Assembly: GCA_964293155.1 (NCBI GenBank) | Contig: CAXYYA010000005.1 | Span: 39,720-103,719, forward strand | Reading direction: 5' to 3' | DNA from: JAQVEB01 sp028698105 | GTDB taxonomy: Bacteria; Bacteroidota; Bacteroidia; Bacteroidales; Dysgonomonadaceae | Length of the DNA stretch: 64,000 nt | Shown here: in pieces, positions 45,701 through 53,686 of the stretch | Layout of the letters: every line of letters starts with the position of its first letter | Position numbering within the stretch: position 1 is the stretch's first letter | Position numbers and translations under genes: made by a program | The notes under the pieces: generated by a model | The model's input: only the letters and a program-made list of their open reading frames with translations | Database searches by the model: none | Told to the model about the DNA's origin: nothing

Positions 45701-48700
45701 ATACCTTCCGGATGGGTCGTATGTGTAGGTTTGACCGAGAAATTCGGTTACATTGTAGGGCGCCGATTTTTCGCTTGCCACATTTCCGCTGCCGTTGGTT
45801 TCGTACGTCCATTTGGTTTCACCGGTTTTGTTTATGGCGGTCGTTCCTGCATAAGTGATCTTGCTTAAGGGCAGACGCGTTGTTGCATCATACGTCAGTT
45901 CTTCTTTTTCTTGCCAGGAAGTGCTGTTTCGTGTAGAAGTAACCGTTTTCACCAGCGGCTGTCCCGAAATAAACCTTGCAGAAGTAACCGATGTATAGTA
46001 TGTCTGAGTGGTAACGGTGGTGAGTGCTGTACCTGCGTTTTGCGTAACTTGTGTGGGATTATTGTATGCGTCATACTGGTAACTTCCCGATATCCACACA
46101 TTTCTGAGCTTATCGTTTTCCGATGTGGACGTAACTCTTGGATTCGCCTGCTTGTTGCTTTCTTCGTTTCGTGTATAATAATAGTAACTGTCTTTCAACG
46201 GTGAAGACACTTGCGTGGTAACTCCAAACATTTCCGGATCCTTGGTCTCTACCGACTCCATATTGAGCATGTAGTCTATGGTTTTTATTTTCTCGAAACC
46301 ACAGAAGCCTAATCCTTGCTGATGGATGACCGCACCATAATAATAGTAAGAGTTATTGTTTATATAGCTGCCATAATTAGGTAAAGTTACGTAAGTTGAG
46401 GCGACCAAATTCAACGGGAAAATGGAAGAAGCATACGGATAACTTCGGTATGTGGTTGTGGGAATGTAGTTTCCTCCACCTGCCATATCGGTATAGGTGT
46501 TTTGATGGATTAACCCGTAACTGTCCGTCATTGAGGTAATAAGATTGGCCTTGCTTTCATCTTTAGTGAAACCCACCGTGTAAATTTCCGCATTCTTAAT
46601 ACACACAAGATAACTTGAATTGTAATAATTAATCACATTGGCAGGCATAAAATCTGACATTCCCTCAGTTACGGGAATTGAATTTATAGGAGTAGCGCCG
46701 GGAATGATCCCTTTTGAGTTCAAATACAATTTAGCTTGTGTGCCTCTAAGCTGAATTAAATCCGATAACCCGTCTCTGTTCATGTCAATAACGGTAATTT
46801 TATCACCATACTCGGTATTCACAATGTTTTGTGTAGTGGATGTAAATCCCTTGCCGGTATTTAAATAACACGTCCATGTATTTCCGTTGTCAACATATCC
46901 CATATCAACCTCCGTTAATACTATAGAGCCGTGCGTAGGACAACAAAGCTCCTGATTTGGATAAGGGTTATAGGGGTCGCTATTGCAGGATTGCAATTGG
47001 GAGCCGCATTCGCGACAGCTCGCATAATATGGATTTTGTTCATAGTAAGTCTGAAGATTTTGATTGCAATGCCTGCAATAAACATTATACAAATCCAGGA
47101 TGGGCTCCTGTCCCCCGCAGTACGGGCAATAATGAGGCGCCCATACAGGAATTTCTACGTATCGGGTGTCTTGATAGGAATCACTGGGAGGAACAAGGAT
47201 ATCGAGTTTCCCGTCGGCATTCAGATCGCCGAACTTCACTTTTTTATAAAATGCCGAGCGAGGGACAACAGATGAACCGTATTGATACACAAAGCTGTTT
47301 CCTGAAAGTCCATATACATTATAGGCCGAAGTGCTTGCATAACACAATTCAGATTTTGCGTCGCCGTTGACATCAAATGTATGCACATAAGTGTCTTCGT
47401 AAGTCGAATGTGAGAAAAGGGTGTTTTCACTGAGCAGGCTTCCGGCATTCAGGTCAATTAATGCAAAATAGGAAGTCCGGTCTTGATTGTCGAAAGTCTT
47501 GTTGTGCGACACAGACAACAATTGCACCTTTCCGTCACCTTTAAAATCTCCAAAATAATAGCTTCGGGAAATAGGACTATAATAATAATCGTCACTGTTT
47601 ACAACTCCCTCCACATTTATGTTGAAAGTGCGGGTAGTATATGCCGTAGCTGATGTGAGTGTATATATCGTTACCTTAAGGATTGTTTTGGATCCGGATG
47701 TACCGTTAAAATTTACTTTCACTATTTCGTCCACTCCATCGCCGTTCACATCAACGGCATTAATGGTTTGAAATCCTGATTCGGCAGTAATGGAAATTGT
47801 ATTACTGAAAAAATCAAGATTAGGTGCAATAAGTATCGTTTGATCCGCAGGATATGTACTGCCGTATAAATAGGCGTACACATAGTGAAACGGGACCCAC
47901 CGCTTACGGGTAGCTAATAAACCATATGTGGAAAACTTACCCGGAAAAGTTATCATTCCATCACCGAAGCTGTTTTTTGTGAACTTGCCACGTATAAACT
48001 GCATCTTATTGACAGGATCATTATTAAAATACTCTGAAAGAAAACCATACCTATCGTCCTTAAATTGTCCGGTTGACATATAAGACGGATAAAAGTCGTA
48101 ACCGAACACAAGTGGGTTTAGCGAACTTGCGCCGGAGGAGCAATCCAATCGGGTAAGCCTATTAACGTCACTTGTCAGGGTATGCGTAAGGGTATATGTT
48201 CTGATCTCCTGTCCACTGTTATAGGATGTGATTTTTTTCAACAGTTGATTCTGTGAAATAGCGATATTGGATATGTAAGCGGTGGTGTAATCCGTTCGTG
48301 AAACATATTCAAACCTTAGTTCTGCAGGATGTGAAGTTGCCAATTTGCTTCCGTATTTTATCTTCGATATAACATACATGTTACCGAAAGTTTGATAATC
48401 GTTGTATTCGAAATCTATTCGGTAGCCTTTTATATCGACAATGGAAGTAATCGGATAAGAGTTCTGCATAGCAGTATTGGTGGTGAAGCCATAAGTTACC
48501 TTGCTCCCATCGGGAAGCAGCGCTACAAAATACGCTACATTGCTGCCATAAAGCACTTTTTTTACAAATACGTATCCTTGTGCAGTTTCGTACTGATAAT
48601 CGGTCATGGAAGTGTTGTTGTTAGGAACCAGTCTTGTACCGTCCAGCGAAAAAACGCAAGCCGACGGGTTTGAAAGGTCAACCGGAGCAGCCACTCCATC

Positions 48701-49336
48701 ATAATAGATGCTTTTATTGGACACGCTGATAGACGACAATCCGCTAACGTTCCATCCGTAACCGGCCATTGAGTTCCCCATCTGACTATTGTAGCTCAAA
48801 GCGACCTGAGGAGACGAAGAAGCTACCTTTGCCGTAAGAATGGGAATGGTTATCGTCTTTCCGCCGGAAGGTGTCGTTCCTTCGTCAAAGGGTATTTGTC
48901 CCACCGATTTGCTCACATCCACAGACAAAGCTGTTACACGGGCAATCATCTGTCCGTCTGCTTCCGAGTCGGTTGTAACCGATCCGTCCTTTTTCGCGGT
49001 AGATTTTTTAGCTTTCGCGTTTATCGGCGAATCAGCCGTATAAATTTCACCAAAATCAAAGGGCTCATACATATAATGCGTAATAGTATCGCCTTTTTCG
49101 GTTACTTCAATGCTGGTTTTAACATCTTTCCTTTTTTTTATCTTTTCTATCTCAACATCTGGAGTAATCAAGGTGTCTTTTTTAAGCGAATCCGAAGGCA
49201 ATGTTATGCTCGGTGCAATTGCCGTGGTATCATTGGTCGTTTGGGAAAACACGCGTGTGTTTATAGCCGATAAAACGAGTGTCCCGACGATTACAACCAC
49301 CGAAACGCTCTTACTATAAGAGTATAATGTTTTCAT
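42710..49336 (-). CDS. Giant SpvB/Rhs-repeat protein with variable C-terminal tip
   Basis: 2208 aa, with a signal peptide-like start (SVSVVVIVGTLVLSAINTRV). Residues about 135-220 are SpvB-like (GGKTITIPILTAKVASSSPQ, VALSYNSQMGNSMAGYGWNV). FG-GAP/VCBS-type repeats follow (DVNGDGVDEIVKVNF, GDFKGDGKVQLLSV, GDLNADGKLDILV). A Cys-rich insert of about 62 residues lies at about 736-797 (CPYC, CRHC, CREC, CCPTHG). YD repeats run about 1150-1850. The Rhs core is RLYDPLLGRFLSPDPYVQAP at about 1870-1890. The last 300 residues (after DETGEFFWI) are a unique AT-rich tip with a Gly/Ser barrel-like part and a polar end. This is the layout of Tc-toxin B/C-like and polymorphic toxin proteins. The tip activity is not recognised. 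Confidence 0.88.
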   Translation of the reverse strand: MKTLYSYSKSVSVVVIVGTLVLSAINTRVFSQTTNDTTAIAPSITLPSDSLKKDTLITPDVEIEKIKKRKDVKTSIEVTEKGDTITHYMYEPFDFGEIYTADSPINAKAKKSTAKKDGSVTTDSEADGQMIARVTALSVDVSKSVGQIPFDEGTTPSGGKTITIPILTAKVASSSPQVALSYNSQMGNSMAGYGWNVSGLSSISVSNKSIYYDGVAAPVDLSNPSACVFSLDGTRLVPNNNTSMTDYQYETAQGYVFVKKVLYGSNVAYFVALLPDGSKVTYGFTTNTAMQNSYPITSIVDIKGYRIDFEYNDYQTFGNMYVISKIKYGSKLATSHPAELRFEYVSRTDYTTAYISNIAISQNQLLKKITSYNSGQEIRTYTLTHTLTSDVNRLTRLDCSSGASSLNPLVFGYDFYPSYMSTGQFKDDRYGFLSEYFNNDPVNKMQFIRGKFTKNSFGDGMITFPGKFSTYGLLATRKRWVPFHYVYAYLYGSTYPADQTILIAPNLDFFSNTISITAESGFQTINAVDVNGDGVDEIVKVNFNGTSGSKTILKVTIYTLTSATAYTTRTFNINVEGVVNSDDYYYSPISRSYYFGDFKGDGKVQLLSVSHNKTFDNQDRTSYFALIDLNAGSLLSENTLFSHSTYEDTYVHTFDVNGDAKSELCYASTSAYNVYGLSGNSFVYQYGSSVVPRSAFYKKVKFGDLNADGKLDILVPPSDSYQDTRYVEIPVWAPHYCPYCGGQEPILDLYNVYCRHCNQNLQTYYEQNPYYASCRECGSQLQSCNSDPYNPYPNQELCCPTHGSIVLTEVDMGYVDNGNTWTCYLNTGKGFTSTTQNIVNTEYGDKITVIDMNRDGLSDLIQLRGTQAKLYLNSKGIIPGATPINSIPVTEGMSDFMPANVINYYNSSYLVCIKNAEIYTVGFTKDESKANLITSMTDSYGLIHQNTYTDMAGGGNYIPTTTYRSYPYASSIFPLNLVASTYVTLPNYGSYINNNSYYYYGAVIHQQGLGFCGFEKIKTIDYMLNMESVETKDPEMFGVTTQVSSPLKDSYYYYTRNEESNKQANPRVTSTSENDKLRNVWISGSYQYDAYNNPTQVTQNAGTALTTVTTQTYYTSVTSARFISGQPLVKTVTSTRNSTSWQEKEELTYDATTRLPLSKITYAGTTAINKTGETKWTYETNGSGNVASEKSAPYNVTEFLGQTYTYDPSGRYIATVKNALEQTTTYSNYDKYGNAKTITDYKGRTTTLAIDDWGQQTSLTSPDGVEEAVVPAWGGLGAYTVTKTVTGQPASIVHYDAAGRELRKGNQRFDGQWQYVDNAYDSKGRLEKVSLPFRGSSPTYWNTYTYDTYNRPTKITEASGKTTSWSYNGLSVTETKNGMATTKTTDASGALVSVTDPGGTITYALRADGQPSSITAPGGVITSFGYDAFGRQTSIADPSAGTQTFTESYTNLGVRTSTVKDATGKTVTTISDKYGRVTNVNRPEFNTSYVYNTDGLLTNETSGNGSSAVFTYDGYDRPVTARENVPDGKWLQKTFAYAAGNVSSVQYTSQSGSIGTENFVYAYGHNTEIKLNATTTIWKLTEENALGQPTKATTGTMARTYGYTPYGMPTGRTAGTVQNFTYNFDVQKGNLLSRKDNARNITENFGYDNLNRLSAIGTQAITYAANGNITQMPGVGTLTYGNTAKPYQVTMLTPTGTAVPLREQSVTYTSYQRPNSITENGITASFAYNSVGDRVKMNVMQGTTALLTRYYIGKQYELDVQTNTERLYLGGDAYSAPAVYVKEANVWKMYYICRDYLGSITHIANSDGSLKQELSYDAWGRLRNPATQVAYAPGSEPVLFLGRGYTGHEHLAWFGLINMNARLYDPLLGRFLSPDPYVQAPNLTQNFNRYSYCLNNPLLYIDETGEFFWIIPNISWSKHGGLSIGISFVFGIPGGASLQAGIGYNFKSKDVNAFMGATLMMNTAYINMSSSSGVSIGYTAGLSAFSGVPIGTNFASVGVNYNLSKNSLSGNLSAWTIDKNGFTFDPSFSAMVFPERTTNLVRGQGFRNNNQVLERFVANGQHQKALDYFGFDGTYRPKKGAGADYVEGTDYLGSTDPTTGDIYYGNLAFDSFDNLYGTYVKESFHQRNARNNSIEMDIDYASEPSTRYMRYFPEEAKGFKHAFENNGLYPKSATNYFQQANTYWYGAYGSNLINKRLWHFIYKIPRKW

Positions 49337-49354
49337 AAGGATAAGAATTAAAAG

Positions 49355-49783
49355 TTATTGTTTAATTATTTTCCACACCGACTTCTCACCCCTTAAGGTG
49401 ATGTTCAACAAATAAGTTCCGGGCATGTACCGGTTCATGTCCACCAATGTTGTTTCAGATGTAATGCGATTACGCGACAGCATGATTCCGCCCATGTTAA
49501 ATAATGCATATTCTCCCTGAAATGATGATTCATAGCCGGTAATACGGATGGTCAGTTCGCTTTCCACCGGATTAGGGTATAGTTTAATCATTTTTTCAGC
49601 CAACATTTCTTCAAAATAAACTGAATCTGTTTGATTAGTTGTAGCAGAAGCACTTAGGGTTGTCATCACGATCGTACGGCTGACGCGGTTACCTGCCGCA
49701 TCGTACGCATAAGAAAGTTGCTGCTGCGCTTTTACGGTCAGCGCACTTAGCAACAGGATTAAAAAAAAGATTATTTTTTTCAT
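49355..49783 (-). CDS. Small T9SS-sorted protein with a YD-like motif
   Basis: 142 aa: signal peptide (MKKIIFFLILLLSALTVKAQ), then QQLSYAYDAAGNRVSRTIVM, which looks like a single Rhs/YD repeat (YxYDxxGNRxSR), a Ser/Thr linker, and a type A T9SS C-terminal sorting domain (KLYPNPVESELTIRITGYES, GEYALFNMGGIMLSRNRITS, YMPGTYLLNITLRGEKSVWK, IIKQ end). The protein would be exported by Sec, cross the outer membrane by T9SS, and be surface-attached or released. It lies 18 bp upstream of the Rhs gene on the same strand, so the two are very likely co-transcribed and may work together. Confidence 0.82.
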   Translation of the reverse strand: MKKIIFFLILLLSALTVKAQQQLSYAYDAAGNRVSRTIVMTTLSASATTNQTDSVYFEEMLAEKMIKLYPNPVESELTIRITGYESSFQGEYALFNMGGIMLSRNRITSETTLVDMNRYMPGTYLLNITLRGEKSVWKIIKQ

Positions 49784-49912
49784 GATGTAAAATTGGATAA
49801 TTGAATTATTGTGTAAATCTCAGTTTGTTGAGCTTTGTAAAAAACGATTTAAGTAATGTGTAATGTAATTTCGATAGGCGCCTCCTTTCTTTGTTTAAGG
49901 TTGATATGTCGT

Positions 49913-50323
49913 TTATTTTATAATAAATTTTTTGGTGCCTTGTTTTTTATTAACTGACACGTATGCGAGATAGATACCTCTCGATAGATTTCCTACACGT
50001 ACCGCGGTTTCCTCAGTTGTTATCAGTCCGTTTAACACAAGTTTACCTGTTATGCTATAAATTTCGAAATTCCCGTAGATTTTCGTATTTTCATCTGTTA
50101 GTACGATAACGACTAGTCCTGCCGAAATGTGGTGATCGATACGAAAAAAATCCCTATCGGGTTCAGTTCGTAAAGAGTCTTTATAGTATAACTGTATTTG
50201 CGTATTATGGGAAATCGTATCGAACTTCACATTACTATATAACTGAAATTCGGATGAAAGAAGTAAAAGTGGAATGATAAAAACGGATTTCTTAATCTGG
50301 TTATTTGTTATTCTAACTTGCAT
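49913..50323 (-). CDS. Small exported protein with T9SS-sorting-like end
   Basis: 136 aa. N-terminal hydrophobic stretch (SVFIIPLLLLSSEFQLYS) serving as signal. The C-terminal part resembles a type A sorting domain: KIYGNFEIYSITGKLVLNGL, ITTEETAVRVGNLSRGIYLA, YVSVNKKQGTKKFIIK. The characteristic PNP motif at its beginning is missing (KIYGNF), so function in T9SS is uncertain. It lies upstream of the 49355-49783 gene on the same strand, 129 bp away. The 315-bp gap upstream of it (50324-50638) is very AT-rich and shows no gene; a promoter is likely there but I cannot place it. Confidence 0.6.
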   Translation of the reverse strand: MQVRITNNQIKKSVFIIPLLLLSSEFQLYSNVKFDTISHNTQIQLYYKDSLRTEPDRDFFRIDHHISAGLVVIVLTDENTKIYGNFEIYSITGKLVLNGLITTEETAVRVGNLSRGIYLAYVSVNKKQGTKKFIIK

Positions 50324-50638
50324 CGGTTTACCTTTGTTAGCATTATTTATTCAATCTTTCGATTTATTCATATATACAAAGGTTGAATGGTTTCGCGAGA
50401 TTTCATCTAACAAAATGCTAATAAGTAGCTAACGAATATAACCAACTTTAATTAATTAACATAAATTAACTTTATAAAATTAAATAGCTCTTTAATTTTA
50501 AGTTAAATATATTCTTTATACTTTATTTATGTTAGTGGTTAAACGGTAGCACCACATTTACAGATAACAAAAAAGGGTAAAAATCATGTTAATAATATGA
50601 CTCCCCCTCTCAATTAAATCAGCAGAAAATTCTCTCTG

Positions 50639-51319
50639 TTAAGTACACAATTTATAGCCAATATTTTTAACGGTCTGAATAGATACGTTCGTATCTTTTT
50701 CCAGTATTTTTCTTAATTTGGAAATGGTATTATTCAAAGAAGCAGCGGTATCATTAAATTCTCTATCCCAGACTCTTTCCGAGAGATACTCGTATGTGAC
50801 CACCTCGTTCTTATGAAAATATAAAGTATTTAATACACGGAATTCCAATGGGGTAAGTTGTTTTATGACGTTGTTATGGTAGAAAAGGTTTTGCGTTGTT
50901 TTGTCCAACATAAAGTCTCCGATTTTCGCAATTGTTGAACTCTCCTTTTTCGTAGAAAACCGATCAATATAGGCTTTTAGCTCTTTTATTTCAAAAGGTT
51001 TACGTATATATCCCACTCCTCCGCTTTTTATTCCTCTTGTTACATTTTCTGAATCAGTGTGCGATGATATAAATAGTATCGGGAGTTGTGGATTTTCTTT
51101 CAAAATGTGGAAAGCCGTAACAATTCCGTCGTCTTCGCCGATCTCCACATCCATAATTAATATTGACGGATTAAATGCCTTAATAATTTCATCAATACCA
51201 GTGACTGTTGTCTGATAATGTATTTTATACTCATCTGTTTCAAACGCTGAACAAATTTCTTCTCCCATATCAATATCATCTTCAACCAGAATGATTCTTG
51301 TAAGTTTATTCTTTTCCAT
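50639..51319 (-). CDS. OmpR-family response regulator
   Basis: 226 aa. The receiver domain has the acidic pair in ILVEDDIDMG, the phospho-Asp in NPSILIMDVEIGEDDGI, the Thr/Ser in LPILFISSHTD and the Lys in GVGYIRKPFEIKEL. The C-terminal winged helix contains VIKQLTPLEFRVLNTLYFHK, LSERVWDREFNDTAASLNNT and ISKLRKILEKDTNVSIQTVK ending in GYKLCT. It follows its histidine kinase by 16 bp. It probably regulates an envelope function; the divergent GG-peptide unit starting at 52940 is a candidate target by position only. Confidence 0.92.
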   Translation of the reverse strand: MEKNKLTRIILVEDDIDMGEEICSAFETDEYKIHYQTTVTGIDEIIKAFNPSILIMDVEIGEDDGIVTAFHILKENPQLPILFISSHTDSENVTRGIKSGGVGYIRKPFEIKELKAYIDRFSTKKESSTIAKIGDFMLDKTTQNLFYHNNVIKQLTPLEFRVLNTLYFHKNEVVTYEYLSERVWDREFNDTAASLNNTISKLRKILEKDTNVSIQTVKNIGYKLCT

Positions 51320-51335
51320 AATTCGTTATTCGCAT

Positions 51336-52694
51336 TTAAATTTTATGCAACTGAGGAAGCACAATGGTAAATGTACTTCCATGTCCTAAAACACTATCGA
51401 GTAAAATTTTGCCCGAATGTGCATGTACTATTTGTTGCGAAAATGCTAAACCCACGCCGTGATTTTTCAAGGAAGGGCTTTTTTGAGTGCGGTAGAATTC
51501 GCGGAATATACTTTTTTGCTCCCTGGCAGAGATTCCTTGTCCGTTATCCGTGATAGATAGATAGAATTTATTGTTCTTTAAGATTAAAGATATATCTATC
51601 CGAACATTGTCACCGGCGTATTTCACGGCATTGTCCAGCAGGTTTCGCACACAACCCTCAAAGTAAACCGGATCAACCTTTATTATAGTATCGTCCTCAG
51701 GTCGAATGGTGTAATATACGTTTTTTGCTCTATAAATTACTTTCAATTCTTCCATAATCTCTCTACATCTAAAAGTGATGTTATAGGTTTTCCGTTCGAT
51801 ATATAATTTTTTTCTGTCGCTCTTTAACGTGGTTAACAGCATTTCTATTTTTTCAGTTAAATGCTTTACACGATTTTTCCCCGTAATGTACTTCTTCTTT
51901 CTAACTTCATCATCTTCTGCGTTTTCGAGAGAACCGAGCATCGTAAACACATAAGCCAATGGCGATTTCAGATCATGCACAATACCCCTCACGGCTTTTT
52001 TGTGCGCTTCCAGTTCATTGCTCCTCTTTCTGATCTGAACCAGTTGGTACCACAAGAGCAGCGAAATAACGATGACTGTTATGGCCGAAAGCGCGGCTAT
52101 CGAACGTAACCGCCGCGTAAATACGGTGGGTTTGAAGATCACATGAGCCGTGTATGCGTATATGCCGGTTTTCCCGATCGGTATTTTTACGTTAACACCG
52201 GTTGTGGTGTCGTTTAAAGCAGACTGCGCTTTTTCGCCGGCATAAATTTCGCGCATTACCGAATCCTGTTTTAGTATGCGCATACGGTAAGCGGCTATTT
52301 CGGAATAAGGAGCGAACTCTTTTCGGAAGAGCGAATCAATAGGTTCTAACGGTATCTTGTTCTCTTCCAGCAAGTCTTCGGCAAACACGCCTACCAGAAA
52401 ATTACCCAGGTTTTTCTCCGATTGATATTCCTTGGTATCGAAGGAGCCTTTCACCACAGCGTTTTCGGGAATATGTGCCGGATCCAAAGGTACTAACTCA
52501 ATATTAAGCTGATCCAATCCTCCCGATACTTCCTTTGAGAGAGAAAAGGCCACAACGTTTTGCAAGGTTTGTTTTAATTCAATGGAAAAACGGTCTTTAT
52601 CACGCTGTATCAATTGGCGCACCCACGCTGCCTGCGAAACGACAAGCAGCATAATAGCCAACGTGGACAGTATAAACAAGAGTCTGTTTTTCAT
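51336..52694 (-). CDS. Membrane sensor histidine kinase
   Basis: 452 aa. Two membrane helices (about 5-22 and 200-218) enclose a periplasmic sensor region of about 175 residues without a recognised fold. The HisKA-like dimerisation helix carries the phospho-acceptor in AVRGIVHDLKSPLAYVFTML. The ATPase domain has the N box (CVRNLLDNAVKYAGDNVRID), G1 (LSITDNGQGIS), the F box region (FREFYRTQ) and G2 (KNHGVGLAFSQQIVHAHSGK). It is followed by its regulator. The kinase is divergent from the GG-motif peptide gene at 52940; the 245-bp gap between them contains an 11-bp repeat (52840-52881). Confidence 0.92.
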   Translation of the reverse strand: MKNRLLFILSTLAIMLLVVSQAAWVRQLIQRDKDRFSIELKQTLQNVVAFSLSKEVSGGLDQLNIELVPLDPAHIPENAVVKGSFDTKEYQSEKNLGNFLVGVFAEDLLEENKIPLEPIDSLFRKEFAPYSEIAAYRMRILKQDSVMREIYAGEKAQSALNDTTTGVNVKIPIGKTGIYAYTAHVIFKPTVFTRRLRSIAALSAITVIVISLLLWYQLVQIRKRSNELEAHKKAVRGIVHDLKSPLAYVFTMLGSLENAEDDEVRKKKYITGKNRVKHLTEKIEMLLTTLKSDRKKLYIERKTYNITFRCREIMEELKVIYRAKNVYYTIRPEDDTIIKVDPVYFEGCVRNLLDNAVKYAGDNVRIDISLILKNNKFYLSITDNGQGISAREQKSIFREFYRTQKSPSLKNHGVGLAFSQQIVHAHSGKILLDSVLGHGSTFTIVLPQLHKI

Positions 52695-52839
52695 CTGAAT
52701 TCTTCAAGTTAAACCAAGCATAAAAATAATAAAATTTGCGATACGCCTGCTAATTAAACGATGAATTTAACGAAAATGTTACCATAAATGACGTAAAAAT
52801 CAACACTAAAAAGTTAATTAATCATAATTCACTATGTTC

Positions 52840-52881
52840 GTTAGATTGGTTAGTTATTTGTTAGATGTTTGTTAGAGACGG
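52840..52881. repeat. 11-bp tandem repeat (GTTAGATGTTT), about 4 copies
   Basis: gttagattg, gttagttattt, gttagatgttt, gttagagacgg lie between the divergent kinase and GG-peptide genes, 59 bp before the latter. Repeated GTTAG boxes at helical-turn spacing could also be regulator-binding sites for the adjacent OmpR-type regulator. Confidence 0.6.
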
Positions 52882-52939
52882 GTTGAAAAAAAAATGCCAT
52901 TTTTAGAGCGATATTATTCATTTAAAAAACACATGCCTT

Positions 52940-53131
52940 ATGGAAAAAACAACCGATTTTCAATTATTGCAGGTACAATACGTGGAAGTATTCGATGCAG
53001 TTGCGTTGAGTAATATAAAAGGAGGAGATACGGCCGATGATGAAGAGTACGAAATTGTGTATATTGACGGAAGGCCTGTTTTAGTAAGAAAAAGCAGTAC
53101 AGGCGAAATTATTGAAATTCTGTCGCTATAA
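52940..53131 (+). CDS. Small GG-motif protein, possible peptide precursor
   Basis: 63 aa: MEKTTDFQLLQVQYVEVFDA, then VALSNIKGGDTADDEEYEIV. The segment LSNIKGGD resembles the double-glycine leader ends cleaved by C39 peptidases, and the gene lies 1.6 kb upstream of a precursor with the same kind of leader (MDSIIGG). The part after GG is acidic and then YIDGRPVLVRKSSTGEIIEI, without Cys. It may be a second exported peptide of the locus, or an unrelated small protein. It is followed 29 bp later by the helical protein gene, likely in one transcript. Confidence 0.6.
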   Translation: MEKTTDFQLLQVQYVEVFDAVALSNIKGGDTADDEEYEIVYIDGRPVLVRKSSTGEIIEILSL

Positions 53132-53160
53132 ATTTAATAACATTTAAAAATAACCTTATC

Positions 53161-53631
53161 ATGGATCAAAATTTAATTTCCGGCACGATTAGCGCCGAAG
53201 ACCTGCAAGCCATTCAGGATGCATTGAATGTAATCAACACAAAATTGCCGTTTCTTTCGGCCATGCAAAACATGGAAGTGAACACCATTTTTAAAGTAGG
53301 TAATGTGTATCAGCCTCTGTTGGACTTAGCTCTCCAGGTAGTTGACACGCATCCCGAAGTGCTCCCGCCCGTGTTCGATAAGGAAGAATTCAGGAAAGAT
53401 TACGCGTTGTATAAAACCGTTAACCCACTGGCACTGCAAGTGGCCGAAATACACACCGGTTTACAAAAAACCGAGATGGCCGTTGGTAGCGACAGCCTTA
53501 TCGAAGCGCTCGAAATATATGCAGCCGTAAAACAAAACAAAGACAAAGTTCCCGGTCTAAGCGCAGTGTATGATGAAATGAGAGCGTTCTTTCGCAAAAA
53601 CAAAATAAAAACAAGCACAACGCCACAGTAG
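53161..53631 (+). CDS. Helical hypothetical protein
   Basis: 156 aa, no signal peptide, mostly amphipathic helices: NLISGTISAEDLQAIQDALN, VINTKLPFLSAMQNMEVNTI, NVYQPLLDLALQVVDTHPEV, LPPVFDKEEFRKDYALYKTV, LTPL-like NPLALQVAEIHTGLQKTEMA and SLIEALEIYAAVKQNKDKVP. It resembles a set of Bacteroidota hypothetical proteins of about 150 aa starting M-x-x-NLIS-x-x-ISxEDxxAI, of unknown function. Its stop codon (53629-53631) is the first part of a 26-bp perfect palindrome. Co-transcribed with the GG-motif peptide. Confidence 0.7.
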   Translation: MDQNLISGTISAEDLQAIQDALNVINTKLPFLSAMQNMEVNTIFKVGNVYQPLLDLALQVVDTHPEVLPPVFDKEEFRKDYALYKTVNPLALQVAEIHTGLQKTEMAVGSDSLIEALEIYAAVKQNKDKVPGLSAVYDEMRAFFRKNKIKTSTTPQ

Positions 53632-53654
53632 AGACGGTGCGCGCACCGTCTCTA
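53629..53654. repeat. 26-bp perfect palindrome TAGAGACGGTGC/GCACCGTCTCTA
   Basis: Perfect, loop-free inverted repeat (arms 53629-53641 and 53642-53654) that begins with the TAG stop of the preceding gene. Palindromes of the GTAGAGACG...CGTCTCTAC type are dispersed in several bacterial groups, so this may be a REP-like element that was captured at the gene end; in RNA it would form a strong 3' hairpin. Confidence 0.85.
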
Positions 53655-53686
53655 TAGTGCAAATCGTTGCGTCTCAAAAAAACAAC

